Shown: positions 36,201-51,200 of the stretch, one piece after another
Numbering within the stretch: the first letter of the stretch is position 1
Layout: every line of letters begins with the position of its first letter
NCBI GenBank assembly: GCA_028015205.1
Contig: CM051516.1
Location: 27,642,593-27,706,592 of the forward strand
From: Mytilisepta virgata
Lineage: Eukaryota > Mollusca > Bivalvia > Mytilida > Mytilidae
Direction of reading: 5' to 3'
DNA length: 64,000 bases
Notes under the pieces: generated by a model
Told to the model about the DNA's origin: nothing
Seen by the model: the letters and a program-made list of their open reading frames with translations, nothing else
The model's database searches: none
Made by a program: the position numbers and the translations under genes

Positions 36201-39200
36201 AAAAAATATGTCTCCTTACCCCAATTTTGAACTGATCTGGATTAAAAATTAAGAAATTAAATCATTAAGGTTTAATATTAATTAAAATAATTTTCATGTC
36301 ATTCCTTTTTTTAATTAAAAATAATGTACCAACCATCTTTGAAATCCCTGATAACCATATCCATTGTTAACAAAGAAGCTGATGCTCTGTACAACTTTCT
36401 TCCATACTTCTGAATCAGTATTTTCTGAAGTTGTATTATACTTGGCACAAATCTGAGTGCCCTTAAAAAAAGTTCCTGAAAAATAATTTACTAAAGCATA
36501 AATAAATATAACAAAAGGCTCACAAGTGCAATTCTGTCCTAATAGTTTCAAATTGAAAGATCTTTGAAAATTCTTTTAATAAGTAATATCCATTCTTATA
36601 TGCTTACAACACTGTAAAATGAAATATACTAATCCAGCAGTTTAATAGAAGATTTATCGGGTCAAAGACACAAATTACCGGGTTGCTGGGTGTTTACTGT
36701 AGTGTTGACAAAGGTGATTACAAGATCATATTGTACATTGGCAGTCATGAATATTTATATAGACAAAATCAGACACATTGTATGTTGGTGTACGACCACA
36801 GAGGCAGCCACCAATTTAATTAGAAATAGGTGAAGTAAGCAATATTTGATTTGATTACATGTTGTTTGGAAAAATGGGAAATAATTCCTGAAATAATTCC
36901 ATAAAGTGAGGTGCACATCTTCAATATGTATTAAAAGATTCTTTGAAGTTTCAATGATGCGGGTGAAAAACTGTAGGAGGAGTTGATTTCGCAAAATAGG
37001 TACCCTATTTTGAAGATGTCAATAAACAAGAGGCTCACCAGAGCCTGTATCGCTCACCTGGAGTCTGGTTTTCATTGGACAATTAATCAACTATTTGACC
37101 AAGTTTGTTGCAATTGGTTCAATTGTTCAGGAAAAATTTGTTGAACATTTATTTTTCATAAGATTTAATGTTAAAATATGTTCCCTGATGGTGGTAGTCC
37201 TGGCAGGAAGTTGATAAAATTGACCAGGAATAAGGGTGAACCTTAAATAAATGTAACAGAACCCGACCTCAAATTACACAAACCAATAACTCCTAAATAG
37301 AATTTGGGATTCCCTTCAAAATTTCAGGGTAGGTAGATCGCAACATGGCAAACATTTTTCACTTTACATTTCACTTCTATCTCAAATACTTTTGGAGATA
37401 AATGCAAAAATGTTAAAATTTTGAAAATTTGACAAAAAAAGGGCAATAACTCCTAAATGGGTTTTGGGATTTCCTTTAAAATTTCAGGGTTTGTAGATCT
37501 CAACATGGCAAACATTTTTCAAATTTACATATCACTTCTATCTCAAATAGTTTTGGGGATAAATGACGAAAAATGTTAAATTTTCAAAATTAGACGAAAA
37601 AAGGGCAATAACTCCTAAATGGGTTTTAGAGTTTCTTTCGAAATTTCAGATTAGGTAGATCTTGTCATGCTGATCAATTTTACCCCGTTAGATTTTTGAT
37701 ATCTGTAACGGTTTTTAAGTTATAAGCCAAAAACAACACATGCACCCCTATATTCTATTTTAAGCTACGACAGCCATGTTTTACGTCAGATCAAAATAAA
37801 TTGAGGATCGTTTGTAGAGGACATGTGATAGATCATTCCTATTAAGTTTCAAACCAATCAGCCCAGCGGTTTCAGAGGAGAAGATTTTTGAATGAAAAAA
37901 TTTTGAAAATTTGACAAAAAAAGGGCAACAACTCCTAAATGGGTTTTGGGATTTCCTTTAAAATTTCAGGGTAGGTGGATCTCAACATGGGAAACATTTT
38001 TCAAACGTACATTTCACTTCTATCAAAAATAGTTTTAGAGATAAATGACAAAAAATGTTAAAATTTTGAAAATTTGACGAAAAAAGGGCAACAACTCCTA
38101 AATGGGTTTTGCAATTTCCTTCAAAATTTCAGGGTAGGTAGATCTTGTCATGCTGATCAATTTTACCCATGTCAGATTTTCGATATCTGTAACGGTTTTT
38201 GAGTTATTACCAAAAAACAGCAATTTACGCCTATATTCTATTTTTAGCAACAGTGGCCATGTTTTTCATCGGATCAATATAAAATGAGGATCGTTTGTGT
38301 AGGACATGTCATATATCAATCCTATGAAGCCTCGATCCAATCCGCCCAGCCGTTTCAGAGGAGAAGATTTTTGAAAATCAGCCAATCAGAAACAAGAATT
38401 GCCTCTGGTGGCCATGTTTCTCGACCAATCAGAACTAAATGAGGAAACTTTGTTGAGGACCTTCCATACACCACTCATGCAAAGTTTGGTTTGAATTGGC
38501 CAAATGGTTTCTGAGGAGAAGATGTTTGAATGAAAAGTTTACGACGGACGGACGGACGACGGACGAAAAGTGATGGCAAAAGCTCACATGGCCTTTTAGG
38601 CCAGGTGAGCTAAAAACGACTAAGTTCCAAAGTTTGGGAAAAATGGGAAATAATTCCTGAAATAACTCCATAAAGTGAGGTGCACATCTTCAATATATAT
38701 AGAAACATTCTATGAAGTTTCAAGGATGTGGGTAAAAAACTGTAGGAGGAGTTGATTTCACAAAATAGGTACCCTCTATTGAAGATGTCAATAAAAAACG
38801 ACTAAGTTCCAAAGTTTGGAAAAATAGGAAATAATTCCTGAAATAATTCCATAAAGTGAGGTGCACATCTTCAATATATATAGAAACATTCTATGAAGTT
38901 TCAAGGATGTGGGTAAAAAACTGTAGGAGGAGTTGATTTCACAAAATAGGTACCCTCTATTGAAGATGTCAATAAACTAGAGGCTCTCAAGAGCCTGTAT
39001 CGCTCACCTGGATTTAACTTTTCACCTTGAGCAGATCTAAAAATTTAAGTGTTGCAGTCAATTTGGCTTGTTTTTCTATAGGATTCTATGTTAAACTAAT
39101 TTCAGCTGTGGCAGTCATCTTGGTTTAGTCCAGGTCAATGGATACATTTCTAAAAGAGAACCATCTAAGGACCATTTCTGCTAAGTCTTGTTCCAACTGG

Positions 39201-42200
39201 CTAAGCGGTTTCAGACAAGAAGTTTTTTAAATGAATTTTTCTATAGGGTCCAATATTTAACAAAGTTCGGTGTGGCAGCCATCTTGGTTGAAAATCCGGG
39301 TGATCGGACATATTTCTGAAAGAGGACCTCCTAAGGACCAATGCTGCCAAGTCTGGCTCCAATATGTCAAGTGGTTTCAGACAAGAAGATTTTTCAATGA
39401 ATTTTTCCATAGGGCCCTATGTTAAACTAAGTTTGGGAATGGTGGCCATCTTGGTTGACAGTCTGGGTCATCGCACAAAATTCTGAAAGAGAACATCTAA
39501 GGACCATTGCTGCCAAGTCTAATTCTAACTGGCTTAGTGGTTTCAGACGAGAAGTTTTTTGAGTGAATTTCCCATAGGGTCCTATGTTAAACTAAGTTCT
39601 GATGTGGCGGCCATCTTGGTTCACAGTCCACGAAATCGGACACATTTCTGAAAGAGGACCTCCTAAGGACCAATGCTGCCAAGTCTGGCTCCAATATGTC
39701 AAGTGGTTTCAGACAAGAAGATTTTTCAATGAATTTTCCTATTGGGCCCTATGTTAAACTAAGTTTGGGTGTGGCGGCCATCTTGGTTGACAGTCTGGGT
39801 CATCAGACACACCTCTGTAAGATGACCATCTAAGGACCATTGCTGCTAAGTCTGGTTCCAATTGGTCAAGTGGTTTAAGACAAGAAGATTTTCAATGAAT
39901 TTTCCCATAGGGCCCTATGTTAAACAAAGTTCGGCTGTGGCGGCCATCTTGGTTAACAGTACGGGTCATTGGACACATTTCTGAAAGAGAACCTTCTAAA
40001 AACTATTACTGCCAACTTTGGTTCCAACTGGACTTGTAGTTTCATATAAGAAGATTTTTGAAAGTCGCCCCCCCCCCCTTTTTTCTATTTTTAGTAACAG
40101 CAGCCATCTCGGTTGGAAGTCGGGAATGCCAGACATAATTTTGGAAGGGGGCCACCCAAGTACCATTCCACCAAAGTTTGGTCTCAATTGGCCCAGTGGT
40201 TTGAGAGGAAAAGATCTTTAAAGGAAAGTTTATGCTGGATGCCGTCTTTAAAGGGCAAAAACTCCTATAAGGGGTCAATCAATGATTTTGGTCATGTTGA
40301 CTTATTTGTAGATCTTACTTTGTTGAACATTTTTGCTGTTTACAATTTGTCTTTATCTATAATAATATTCAAGATAATAACCTAAAACTGTAAAATTTCC
40401 TAAAAATTAACAATTCAGGGGCAATAACCCAACAAAGGGTTGACCGATTCGTCTGAAAATTTCATGACAGGTAGATCTTGACCTGATGAACATTTTTACC
40501 CCATGTCAGTTTTGCCCTAATTGCTTTAGTTTCTGAGATATAAGACAAAAACTGCAGTTTACCCCTATGTTCTATTTTTAGCCATGTCGGCCATGTTGGT
40601 TGGCAGGCGGGGTCATCGGACACATTTTTTAAACTAGATACCCTAATGATGCTTGTGGCAAAGTTTGGTTCAATTTGGCCCAGTAGTTTCAGAGGAGAAG
40701 ATTTTTGTAAAAGTTAACGGACGACGGACGACGGACGACGACGGACGACGGACGCCAAGTGATGAGAAAAGCTCACTTGACCCTTCGGGTCAGGTGAGCT
40801 AAAAACGACTAAGTTCCAAAGTTTGGAAAAATTGAAAATAATTCCTGAAATAATTCCATAAAGTGAGGTGCACATCTTCAATATATATAGAAACATTCTA
40901 TGAAGTTTCAAGGATGTGGGTGAAAAACTGTAGGAGGAGTTGATTTCACAAAATAGGTACCCATTTTCCCCGCCCGCCGCCCGCCGCCGGCCGGACATTC
41001 ACTCTGTGCAACCCGGCCAATAAAAATAACCAAATTGTTTCTGAAGTGGATTGGTTTGTTATGTATCTGCACTTAATTCGAAGCCAAGAATTTTTTGACC
41101 TCCCTATATTTTCACAAAAGTTTAAAGGATGTATCTACTACCCACTTAATAACGATCCCAAGATGTCTTCTACAAGTATTACTAGAAAATATATATAAAT
41201 TATAACATGGCATTTTTCATATCACACCTATTATCAGCCTTAGGTCAAGATATCAGCCAGAGAGCCTCCAATGATTTCAGTTTCATTGCCGTATTACCGA
41301 ATATCCTTAAGGCGCTGCAAATTTTCATTGTCCCTCATCCATTTAGTCAAAATGTTCAGTCACTTAATGTTTTACTGTTTGTATTAACATTTTTGAGCGA
41401 ATTAATATAATCCACAGTTTCGTCCTGCTATCGTCTGCCGTGTTTCTATGTGCTAGTAAATTTAAAATAGATTACGGAAACAACTGATTTATAACGCGAT
41501 TATGGATTAGGGGTGTGACATAAAACCGAAGCAGCCGATATAAACCAGAAACAGTTGATATCAGTCATATCAGCCCGTTAGGGCAATTCTTATAAGATTT
41601 GGCCAGAAATATGTACAATTTCAAATCTTATCGTAGGGTAAAATTTTACCTATATTGTCTATAAGTATATGATAAACGTCATTATAAAACATTGATCCAT
41701 TAGGTCCAACATATGACGATTGCTCCAAAAAAAATACCAAGTATATGATATCTTGTAAGCAAAGATGTACGTGTACACTGATTTCTTTATTACCTCATCT
41801 AAGAACTGTTGCAAGACTGGACAGTTCTGACCAGATCTTGTAAACATTTGCATCAAGTGGTCGACAGAAATACGTTCTCTGAATTGCCAAACTGTTGGAT
41901 TATCCGAGAGAAAATTGGTACCAATGGCCTCGGTTGTTTTATCTGTCTCATATAATAATTGACGTAGTGGATCTGCTCCTGTTAAAAACAGTTCTAATAA
42001 ATCAAAATACTTTCAACTGCATAACATTGAAAAGAGCACAAAATAATTCATTTACCTCTTACCAGAAGTGACAAAATTCCGCCCCCCCCCCCCCCCCCCC
42101 AAAAAAAAAGAAAATACAATGAGAATTTCAAGGTATCTCTATAGTCTATATTTTAAAACTGATTGATGTAATCTCGTATTCTAAAATTTCACAGTGACAT

Positions 42201-45200
42201 TCTTCCTTTTAAGCAAGTTAATCCTGATCACTGGAGTGTTAAAATGAGGTCAAGTGCATGTGACAATAACTAGTTTACAAATTTTGGCCGTTAGCAACCT
42301 TCATACAAATTTTAATAAGTCTAGGTAAAACATAGAAAGATATTTTGCCCTTGTTTATGCTGCTTTTGGTAAAAGTTAATCTTTAGATTTAGCATAATAT
42401 GACATTCATACACATAATTACAAAATTACTACTATTCCAGGTAGTTCAATCGGTAAAATTTTGAAACAAAGTTTTAGTGATTTTTTTGTTTGTTAGAAAC
42501 AACATAAAATAACAATTGGTTTATTATTTCTTCCCCTTCTAGGGAACACAGCTTTAAATACATGTATAAGTTTATGGATGTATAAATACTGTATTTTCTG
42601 GACTATATTGATAATTTCTCCATAGACTTATAATAGTAAAATGGTTATTTCAAAGTAAAAAAGTCTCGACCTATAGGCAGGAAAATACGGTATATATCCT
42701 TTTATACAAAGAGTGCAAAACACAATATTACTATATTTAATCATCTGATCGGAAATTTGTCAGGTTTGCTGTCTCTTTGCGTTTTATCCAATGTATCCTG
42801 CCTACATAGACAAACAGGTATTAACAACAATATTCAACCTATTTTTTTTAATGAGGGTAGAGATACAAAATCCCAAAGCAAGCTGTCTTTTTTTTTTAAA
42901 TATCAAAAGTCATCTTTTATAACTAAGAATTAAAGATGATCTTACCAAGCCTTTTGTCATGTACAATCTTGTCATTTACTGTCATCAATATATCTTCACT
43001 TCTCTGTAAAATTATACCAATTTTATCTTTCTAAATATAAATACAAAAAATTGTACCACATATCTAAAGATTGACTAATCTTTTTCATTCTATGAGTTAT
43101 TTCATAGTCTACAACACATGCACTGAGGTCATCTAAAACTTACAAAAAAAAAACAGTCAATCATTATAATTTAATTCAGATGGCTGTCTTAACTTTTAAA
43201 AAACAGGGATTCCCCTTTATGATGTCATATTAGGAGAGAAAAATTTAGTCTATGATATGATAGTTGAAAAAAATTAACAACACATTACATTCCAAATTAA
43301 AATATTAATCAAAGTGCATAGCACTGCTAGGGTTAGGTTGCTAGCATTTGACTTTTATTTGTACAAACATTGCTGATGATTATTTCAATAAATATGCACT
43401 AATCAATCAAAGAAAGCACGAGTCGGCTAACGCTTCTTGAATTATCACTCTAAATTGAATTTTTTTAAAAAGACAAACGCATAATAATGATTTGATGAAT
43501 TAAAATAAACAGAAATCAAAGGTCTTCAAGTTATTAAGGTTATATAAAAAGACAAAGTTTGGACAATTGTAGAAGGGGGTCATTTCTACAATATATTTAC
43601 ACTACATTGCGCATGTGCAGGTAGATCAGAACGTAAACATTCAAGCTTTCAATTAAAATAAACCCATTATACTTTCGATAATACCGTTTTCTAAATTAAT
43701 GATAAACACATTGTTTTTCAATCTTAATGTGCAAGTTGTCGGCATTTCAAATAACCTGTATGCAATTCTATCACTGACCAACAGGTTTGACAAAATGAAG
43801 TCACGATGATCAGGTCAAAAGGTTAATCAAATACACAAAATACCATCAGAATTACAAGAAGAATAAGCAAATAATGTGCAAAATATGTTCTGTATAAGTT
43901 AACAATCACGTTCACAACAAAAATGGAACTTACCTTTGAAATCTTTTGAAAATAAACCTGATTGTAATCCTTCCCAAGATATCCGTGCAAATGTAAACAT
44001 TCAAAATCCTTACGCCGATAGCATTGTACATTTTAAAAGGCGCGAATACTTTATACGGCTTTCAAAACAAAAAGGAAATCGTCAATAAAACACACATCTT
44101 TTATTAAATAACTGGACAATTACACTTCTCGGTGTGTTTCAGTTACATTTCTATTAAAAAACAACTACAACAGCAACAACAAATATTAGGACTATTTTAC
44201 CGCGGAACGTTTATTTTCTTATATGATATTCAAATATAAACATAGTCGTAATTCGGAAAATATGGAGGTTTCTTTGCGCATGTGTCATCTCAAAATCGAA
44301 ATAAAAAGCTGCTTAACTAGCCTTGCTTAAGCTTCAATCCTAGATAAGCTTGCATATTTACTCATAAAAACATAGTTTCAAAAACTTCTGGTCCAACTTT
44401 TTCCACAAAACACCAGATTTCCAAAGTTTCCTTCATTGTCCAACCAAACGACCGACGGCATAAGGGTTTTGGTTGCTTAGCAACCTAACCCTAAAAATGA
44501 TTTTTAAAAAACAACAAAAAATATAACATAAATGGGTTGCCCTTTTAGTGTATTCATTGGTCCAGTATTGTTTATAAAATAATTGTTATGCACACACATA
44601 CATAACTAACAAATTACCTTTTGCGATTTTACACGTGGGAAATGGAAAGATTTGTTTATATCTGAATGCGCATGTGCAGGGAAACGCAATCATTCAATAA
44701 CGAACAGAACAAATTTACCAAAAAACTCCGTGGTTTTAATGTCAATTTGCACATTTAATGCATTATCGAAACAAGTAACAACATTATTGCATTCTAAATC
44801 AGTCCATACCAATGTACAAATGAAGATTTGACAAAAATGACGAATTGTTTATATTTTTTGCGCATGTGTTCTAGTTCTATGTTTGTTAAACACAACCTAT
44901 GACTATGACAGTAATAACATACCTGATAAAGATCAAATTTTCTAAAATATCATCAACTTAAGTCGGCAGTCTCAAATAAAATGGGTATCTATTCACAATG
45001 TATAAAATAATACGACCTGGGCAGCTCAACAGTCAATACCAATGACAATGTTTTTACACTTTACTGCGCATGTCCGTATTGAATCAGCACTAATCAATCA
45101 AATAAAGCACGAGTCAGCTTACGCTTCATAAATTATCACTCTAAATTGATTTTTTTTTAAAAGACAAGCACATAAGAATGATTTTCCGAAATAAAATAAA

Positions 45201-48200
45201 CAGTAGTCACAGGTCTGTAAGTATTTAAGACAAACTTGGCACATGGTATGATGGATATTAAATACATGCAAATTTTGTGAACAGTATATAAGCGCATGTG
45301 CAAGTATCGATCCCAAAGTTTAAAATTAACCCGTAGTGTAACAAATAATTACATACCAGAATAAAATTCTATAAAATATAATCAACTAGTCCACAGTCTT
45401 TTTTTTAAAACGTATATTTTCGCAACACAGTGTATCTGAGCTGAAGGTTCTACTACTCAACTTTACTGCGCATGTCTGTACATAAATATGCACTAATCAA
45501 TCAAAGAAAGCACGAGTCGGCTAACGCTTCTTGAATTATCACTCTAAATTGAATATTTTTAAAAAGACAAACGCATAATAATGATTTGATGAATTAAAAT
45601 AAACAGAAATCAAAGGTCTTCAAGTTATTAAGGTTATATAAAAAGACAAAGTTTGGACAATTGTAGAAGGGGGTCATTTCTATTTACACTACATTGACAC
45701 TCACAGGTAGATCAGAACGTAAACATTCAAGCTTTCAATTAAAATAAACCCATTATACCTTCGATAATACCGTTTTCTAAATTAATGATAAACAGTGTTT
45801 TTCAACCTTAATGTGCAAGTTGTCGGCATTTCAAATAACCTGTATGCAATTCTATCACTGACCAACAGGTTTGACAAAATGAAGTCACGATGATCAGGTC
45901 AAAAGGTTAATCAAATACACAAAATACCATCTGAATTACAAGAAGAATAAGCAAATAATGTGCAAAATATGTTCTGTATAAGTTAACAATCACGTTCACA
46001 ACAAAAATGGAACTTACCTTTGAAATCTTTTGAAAATAAGATCGGAGTCGAAAACATCCGTGCAAATGTCACAGTAAACATTCAAAATCCTTACGCCGAT
46101 ATCTGGTACATTTTAAAAGGCGCGAATACTTTACACGGCTTTCAAAACAAAAAGGAAATCGTCAATAAAACACACATCTTTTATTAAATAACTGGACAAT
46201 TACACTTCTCGGTGTGTTTCAGTTACATTTCTATTAAAAAACAACTACAACAGCAACAACAAATATTAGGACTATTTTACCGCGGAATGTTTATTTTCTT
46301 ATATGATATTCCAATATAAACATAGTCGTAATTCGCAAAGAAATTCGTTTCTTTGCGCATGTGTCATATCCCAAAATCGAGATAAAAAGCTGCTTAACTA
46401 GCCTTGCTTAAGCTTCAATCCTAGATAAGCTTGCATATTTACTCATAAAAACATAGTTTCAAAAACTTCTGGTCCAACTTTTTCCACAAAACACCAGATT
46501 TCCAAAGTTTCCTTCATTGTCTAACCAAACGACCGACGGCATAAGGGTTTTGGTTGCTTAGCAACCTAACCCTAAAAAATGTGAAACTTTTTCTTGCTCC
46601 GACACTCAAGTGGTGAGCCTGTATTGCTTATAGGCATCCATTTCAACATGTCATATTTGTTAATTTAGCTAATCAGTTTTACAGATTTTCTTTAATTTGA
46701 CCAATGACAAGAATATGGAATTGTTCATGGAGGGAGGCCTTTATTCATCCTAGTGGAGAGAAATATTCAAATTCTATTAAGGTTCTTGTACAGATTTTAC
46801 GTCTGGTCCTATGATGAAATACACAAAATTTATAAAGGTCTTTCCATAAATGCATCATACCAAGTTTCAGTTCATTTTGCTATACTTTTTCAGAGATCTT
46901 TTAAATTTGACCAATGAGAAAATATAATTTGTTAATGGCAGCCATTAATGGTAACAAAATATGCAAACTTCTTTTTAATGGCAGCCATTAATGGTGACAA
47001 AATATGCAAACTTCATAAACGTCCTTCAATCTATGCTTCATACCAAGTTTCTGTTCATTTGGTTATATGGGTTCAGAAGAGAAGATTTTTTACATTTGAC
47101 CAATGAGAAAATAGGATTTGATAATGACGGCCTTGTTAGTTGACTGATTGGGACAAAATACGCAAAGTTTATAAAGGTCCTTCCATAGATGCTTCATACC
47201 AAGTTTCAGTTCATTTGGCCCTGTGGTTTCAGAGGAGAAGACTAAAATGTGAAAAGTTAACGGATAGACAACAGTCGTGTAGACATATGACAAAAGCTCA
47301 CATGGCCCTTTGGGCCTGGTGAGCTAAAAAGAGACAGGTATTCTTGATCTTGTTGGATCAATATACAATTACAATGCACAATATTCATAACTTGATTTTT
47401 TAATGATTCTGGTAATTGTCAAAGATCTAAATAAATGGTCCAAGAAAGGAAATGTTATAGTTCTATATAGTTTATTTACAGATTATAGACGATGACAACA
47501 TAATCTTTCTTGGACCATATTAGTTAAAAAGTATGCTTATTAAACAGCAACTCACAAAAACCAAAGTAAGCTTTATTATTTGCATATTTGCAAATGATAA
47601 ATAAACATATACATGTAGATGATATTCTTACTTCTAGTAATGGCACAATGTATCGTTGGTTGAATTTATCTTCCCATGCTACTCTTGCCTTTTTGTTTTT
47701 CAGGAAGCAAATGTCATCATCAGCCTTTTCCCCTATAAATTTACCAATAGGATATAACTAAGACTTTTTCTGTCAAATACTCATCAGATTAATAAAGAAA
47801 CTGGTCAGATGTAACTATGCAGATAATATTTTTACATGTACATGAACCCATATATGCAGCCTCCATCTTATTAATTTCAATACTTGGATAAAAACCAAGT
47901 ATCAGCTGAAATTGTTCTTCCAGTATATTTTTGTAACCATATGTTTGAATCAGAAAATACCACATATGTATACGGTCTAGTATCAAATAGATTTGAACAA
48001 ATACATGCATGAAGCTGGCCTATCATTCAAGATTTTCAAGTGATCATGACAAGTCATTAACATTTTGAATAATTTTGAATTCAACTTGTGTTTGTACCTA
48101 CTGAGCTGTCCAAGTTAACAGTTCGTGGTAGAGTTTTGGGGTGTAAACAAAAATTGTCTTCCTACAGCTAATGGTAAATATTTCTACATATTTATAAATA

Positions 48201-51200
48201 CTTACCAATTCTTGCAGTTGTTTGTCCTTCCATAATTTCATTCAACAAGTTATGCATTAACATTATAATGTCTTCTTTACTCTTCCCTAGAACTTTAGAC
48301 AACCCTCTCAGATCCTTCTCTATGTGAGCAATTAGATATGAGGGGACATCCAGTTCTTCAATGTCAGGTTTTATACATCTACACACAGCCTACAAATAAA
48401 TTCTATCATACCACTTTGGATGCACAAGATGTACAAATTTGGATGATGTAAAACTCATCAGTTGTGCTTTAGGCTTAAGTTTTGAAAACCAAAACAATAT
48501 TATCAAAATGTTGAAGAGAAAAATTTAAAAAATGCCAAAATGATAAAAATACAAAATAAAATAGTTTGTCTGTTTGGACAGATATTAAAACAAGAGTGGA
48601 CACACAAAAATGTCTCGCCTGTCGTGTATTTCTAATGAAAGTAAATGCTATCAGACATATTGCATACAGTATTCCAAAAACAAGCCAAAACACAAAAACT
48701 TAACTATAACCACTGAACCATGAACATGAGGTCAAGGTCAGATGACACCTGCCAGTAGGACATGTACACCTTACAATCCTTCCATACACCAAATATATTA
48801 GACCTATTGCATACTGTATTCGAAAAACAGGCCAAAACACAAAAACTTAACTATAACCACTGAACCATGAAAATGAGGTCAAGGTCAGATGACACCTGCC
48901 AGCTGGACATGTACACCTTACAATCCTTCCATACACCAAATATACTAGACCTATTGCTTATAGTATCTGAGATATGGACTTGACCACCAAAACTTAACCT
49001 TGTTGACTGATCCTTGAAATGGGGTCGAGGTCAATTGAAAACTGTCTGACGGGGATGAGGACCTTGTAAGGTACGCAAATACCAAATATAGTTATCCTAT
49101 TACTCATAATAAGAGAGAAATTAACATTACAAAAAATCTTAACTTTTTTTTCAAGTAGTCACTGAACCATGAAAATGAGGTCAAGGACAATGTACATATA
49201 ACAGACGGAAACTTCGTAACATAAGGCATCTATATACAAAGTATAAAGCATCCAGGTCTTCCACCTTCTAAAATATAAAGCTTTTAAGTAGTTAATGCCG
49301 CCGCCGCCAGATCACTTTCCCTATGTCGAGCTTTCTGCGACTAAAGTTGCAGGCTCGACAAAAAATAATATCAATTTGTAAAAAATCATTCTAATATTTG
49401 ACTGAACAAATGAAAATAACATGGTTTTAAATCAATATTTTATATTTTTCAAAAATGTTATTTCTAAATTAAATTGTTAATTCTCCCATTAAAATTGTCT
49501 TTTTACACGACAAGTTTTTTTTTAGAGAGAAATGTTAATTTCCAGCTAAATATAAAAGTAAATGTTCAAACTACATATAAAATCTTTTTATTCTGATTTC
49601 AAATGTCATTAAATTAGGACAAATTTTAACTAGACCATTTAAGTTTCTATAACATCAGAGAACCCAAATTCAACCACCATAATTCATTATGCTGCGACTT
49701 ACTAATTGAAGGGAAACATTACTCTAACTTCTATTTTCGGCATGTTAGCAACTTAACAAACAAGGTTATGACATACATGTATGTTCATTTGACTCATAAT
49801 TAGACACTGCAGGTAAAAATAAATGAGATACATAGATAAAAAATGCTCCTCCTCCTGTGACATGAATAATTTCCCATGATATTTTTAACAGTGCAAAAAT
49901 TCCTTACCGAAAATGTAATGTACATGTATGATTAAATTTTATTATTATTCTTCTAAAATTTTCAAATTTGATACTATATAGAAATTTCACCTTGGAGGTT
50001 TAATACTGATCATATAGATTATGACTGCAGTTTAAAGCCCATAGTTAGTTTCCCTCTTGTCATGCAAAAAGACCATGCGAGATCAAAATACCCAGATATG
50101 AATTTCTGTAGCATTTCTTTAATAGACATGTTAGTTTCTGAAATTAACATGAAAGAAAGTGAACATAAGGGTACTGTGATATTAATCTAAATGTATATAA
50201 AGTGTTTATACCTGCAAGTTGTTATTTGCACCAATATACATTGTCATATGAAGCAATAATTTCATGATGGCGCAATTTGCTCTTTTTAAATTTCTCTCTG
50301 GATATGGAGCAGCATTCAGATCATCTACTCTACCAAGAATATGTCCTGTAGCTGTCATGTCAATTCTGAAATAATGTCATTAAAATAAGTATCTATTGGT
50401 TTGTGTTTCTTTCACCTATATTCAACATGTTCATGATCAATGTTGATGCATTTATAATTCAATAATAAAAAAAAATGTGTAATTTTTTTTTTCTTGTAGA
50501 CAACACAAAATCAGAAGCATATTTATATGGAATTTGATTTGGTTGTTAATATCTTAACCAAACTTCCAGGTGCAAAAAAGCTGATTACAATTGTGTAAAA
50601 TCTCATTTATATTACATTTATTTCTATGTCTTTGATGAATAAGCAATTCATTTCTGGAATAATATAGAAATATATCATATTTGTGGATGGTATTTGCCAA
50701 AAAATACCAGTTGAGAGGCTGGTGAATTTCCTGAGACGTTAGAATAATTTTTTAATTCCACCGAATATTCTTATATTGCTGTTAAATAGAACAAATGTTG
50801 ATTTTTTGTTGAAACTTCATGGTTACTATTTTTAGACATGGTATTTTCCATTTAGTGTTCTTTTTTCACAAATACCATACTTTGTGGAATTCACTCGAAG
50901 CAAATAAAACGAAACAGTAACAAAAACATTGAACAATGCAAACAAATACAATTCATCTTATCCAATCAAAATACAGTGTACTTGTATAAGGTGGAATTAT
51001 GTTAAAAATTCCACTTCACAATAATCGCGATGTGGCAATTTCTAAAGTAAGGAAAAATTAGAGATTTAAAAAAAGATTTCATTGAAATTCAAAAAGTGAG
51101 AGAAAATCCGAGATGAGGTTTTGAGCTGTGCTCATGATCAAAGGTAGATAATGTAAAGCCTTTTATCTTTTATTTTTTAATGTTGTTTTTATTATTTATT

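Larger units (their letters stand above)
36845..40960 (+). repeat. ~180-bp tandem repeat units hosting E6 and E7
   Basis: Units running from CGACTAAGTTCCAAAGTTTG to GGTACCCTCTATTGAAGATG TCAATAAA occur at about 36845-37026 (partial), 38613-38796, 38797-38975 and 40802-40965. E6 and E7 lie between consecutive units. Confidence 0.85.

Noticed and set aside
41207..41410. 67-codon + frame (MAFFISHLLSALGQDIS...)
   Set aside because: Antisense in an intron, no family recognised, and no Kozak or splice evidence.
43328..43346. Interstitial telomere repeat
   Set aside because: Only about two TTAGGG-like units are present, and the inverse lies at the other end of the element. They are better read as terminal inverted repeats.
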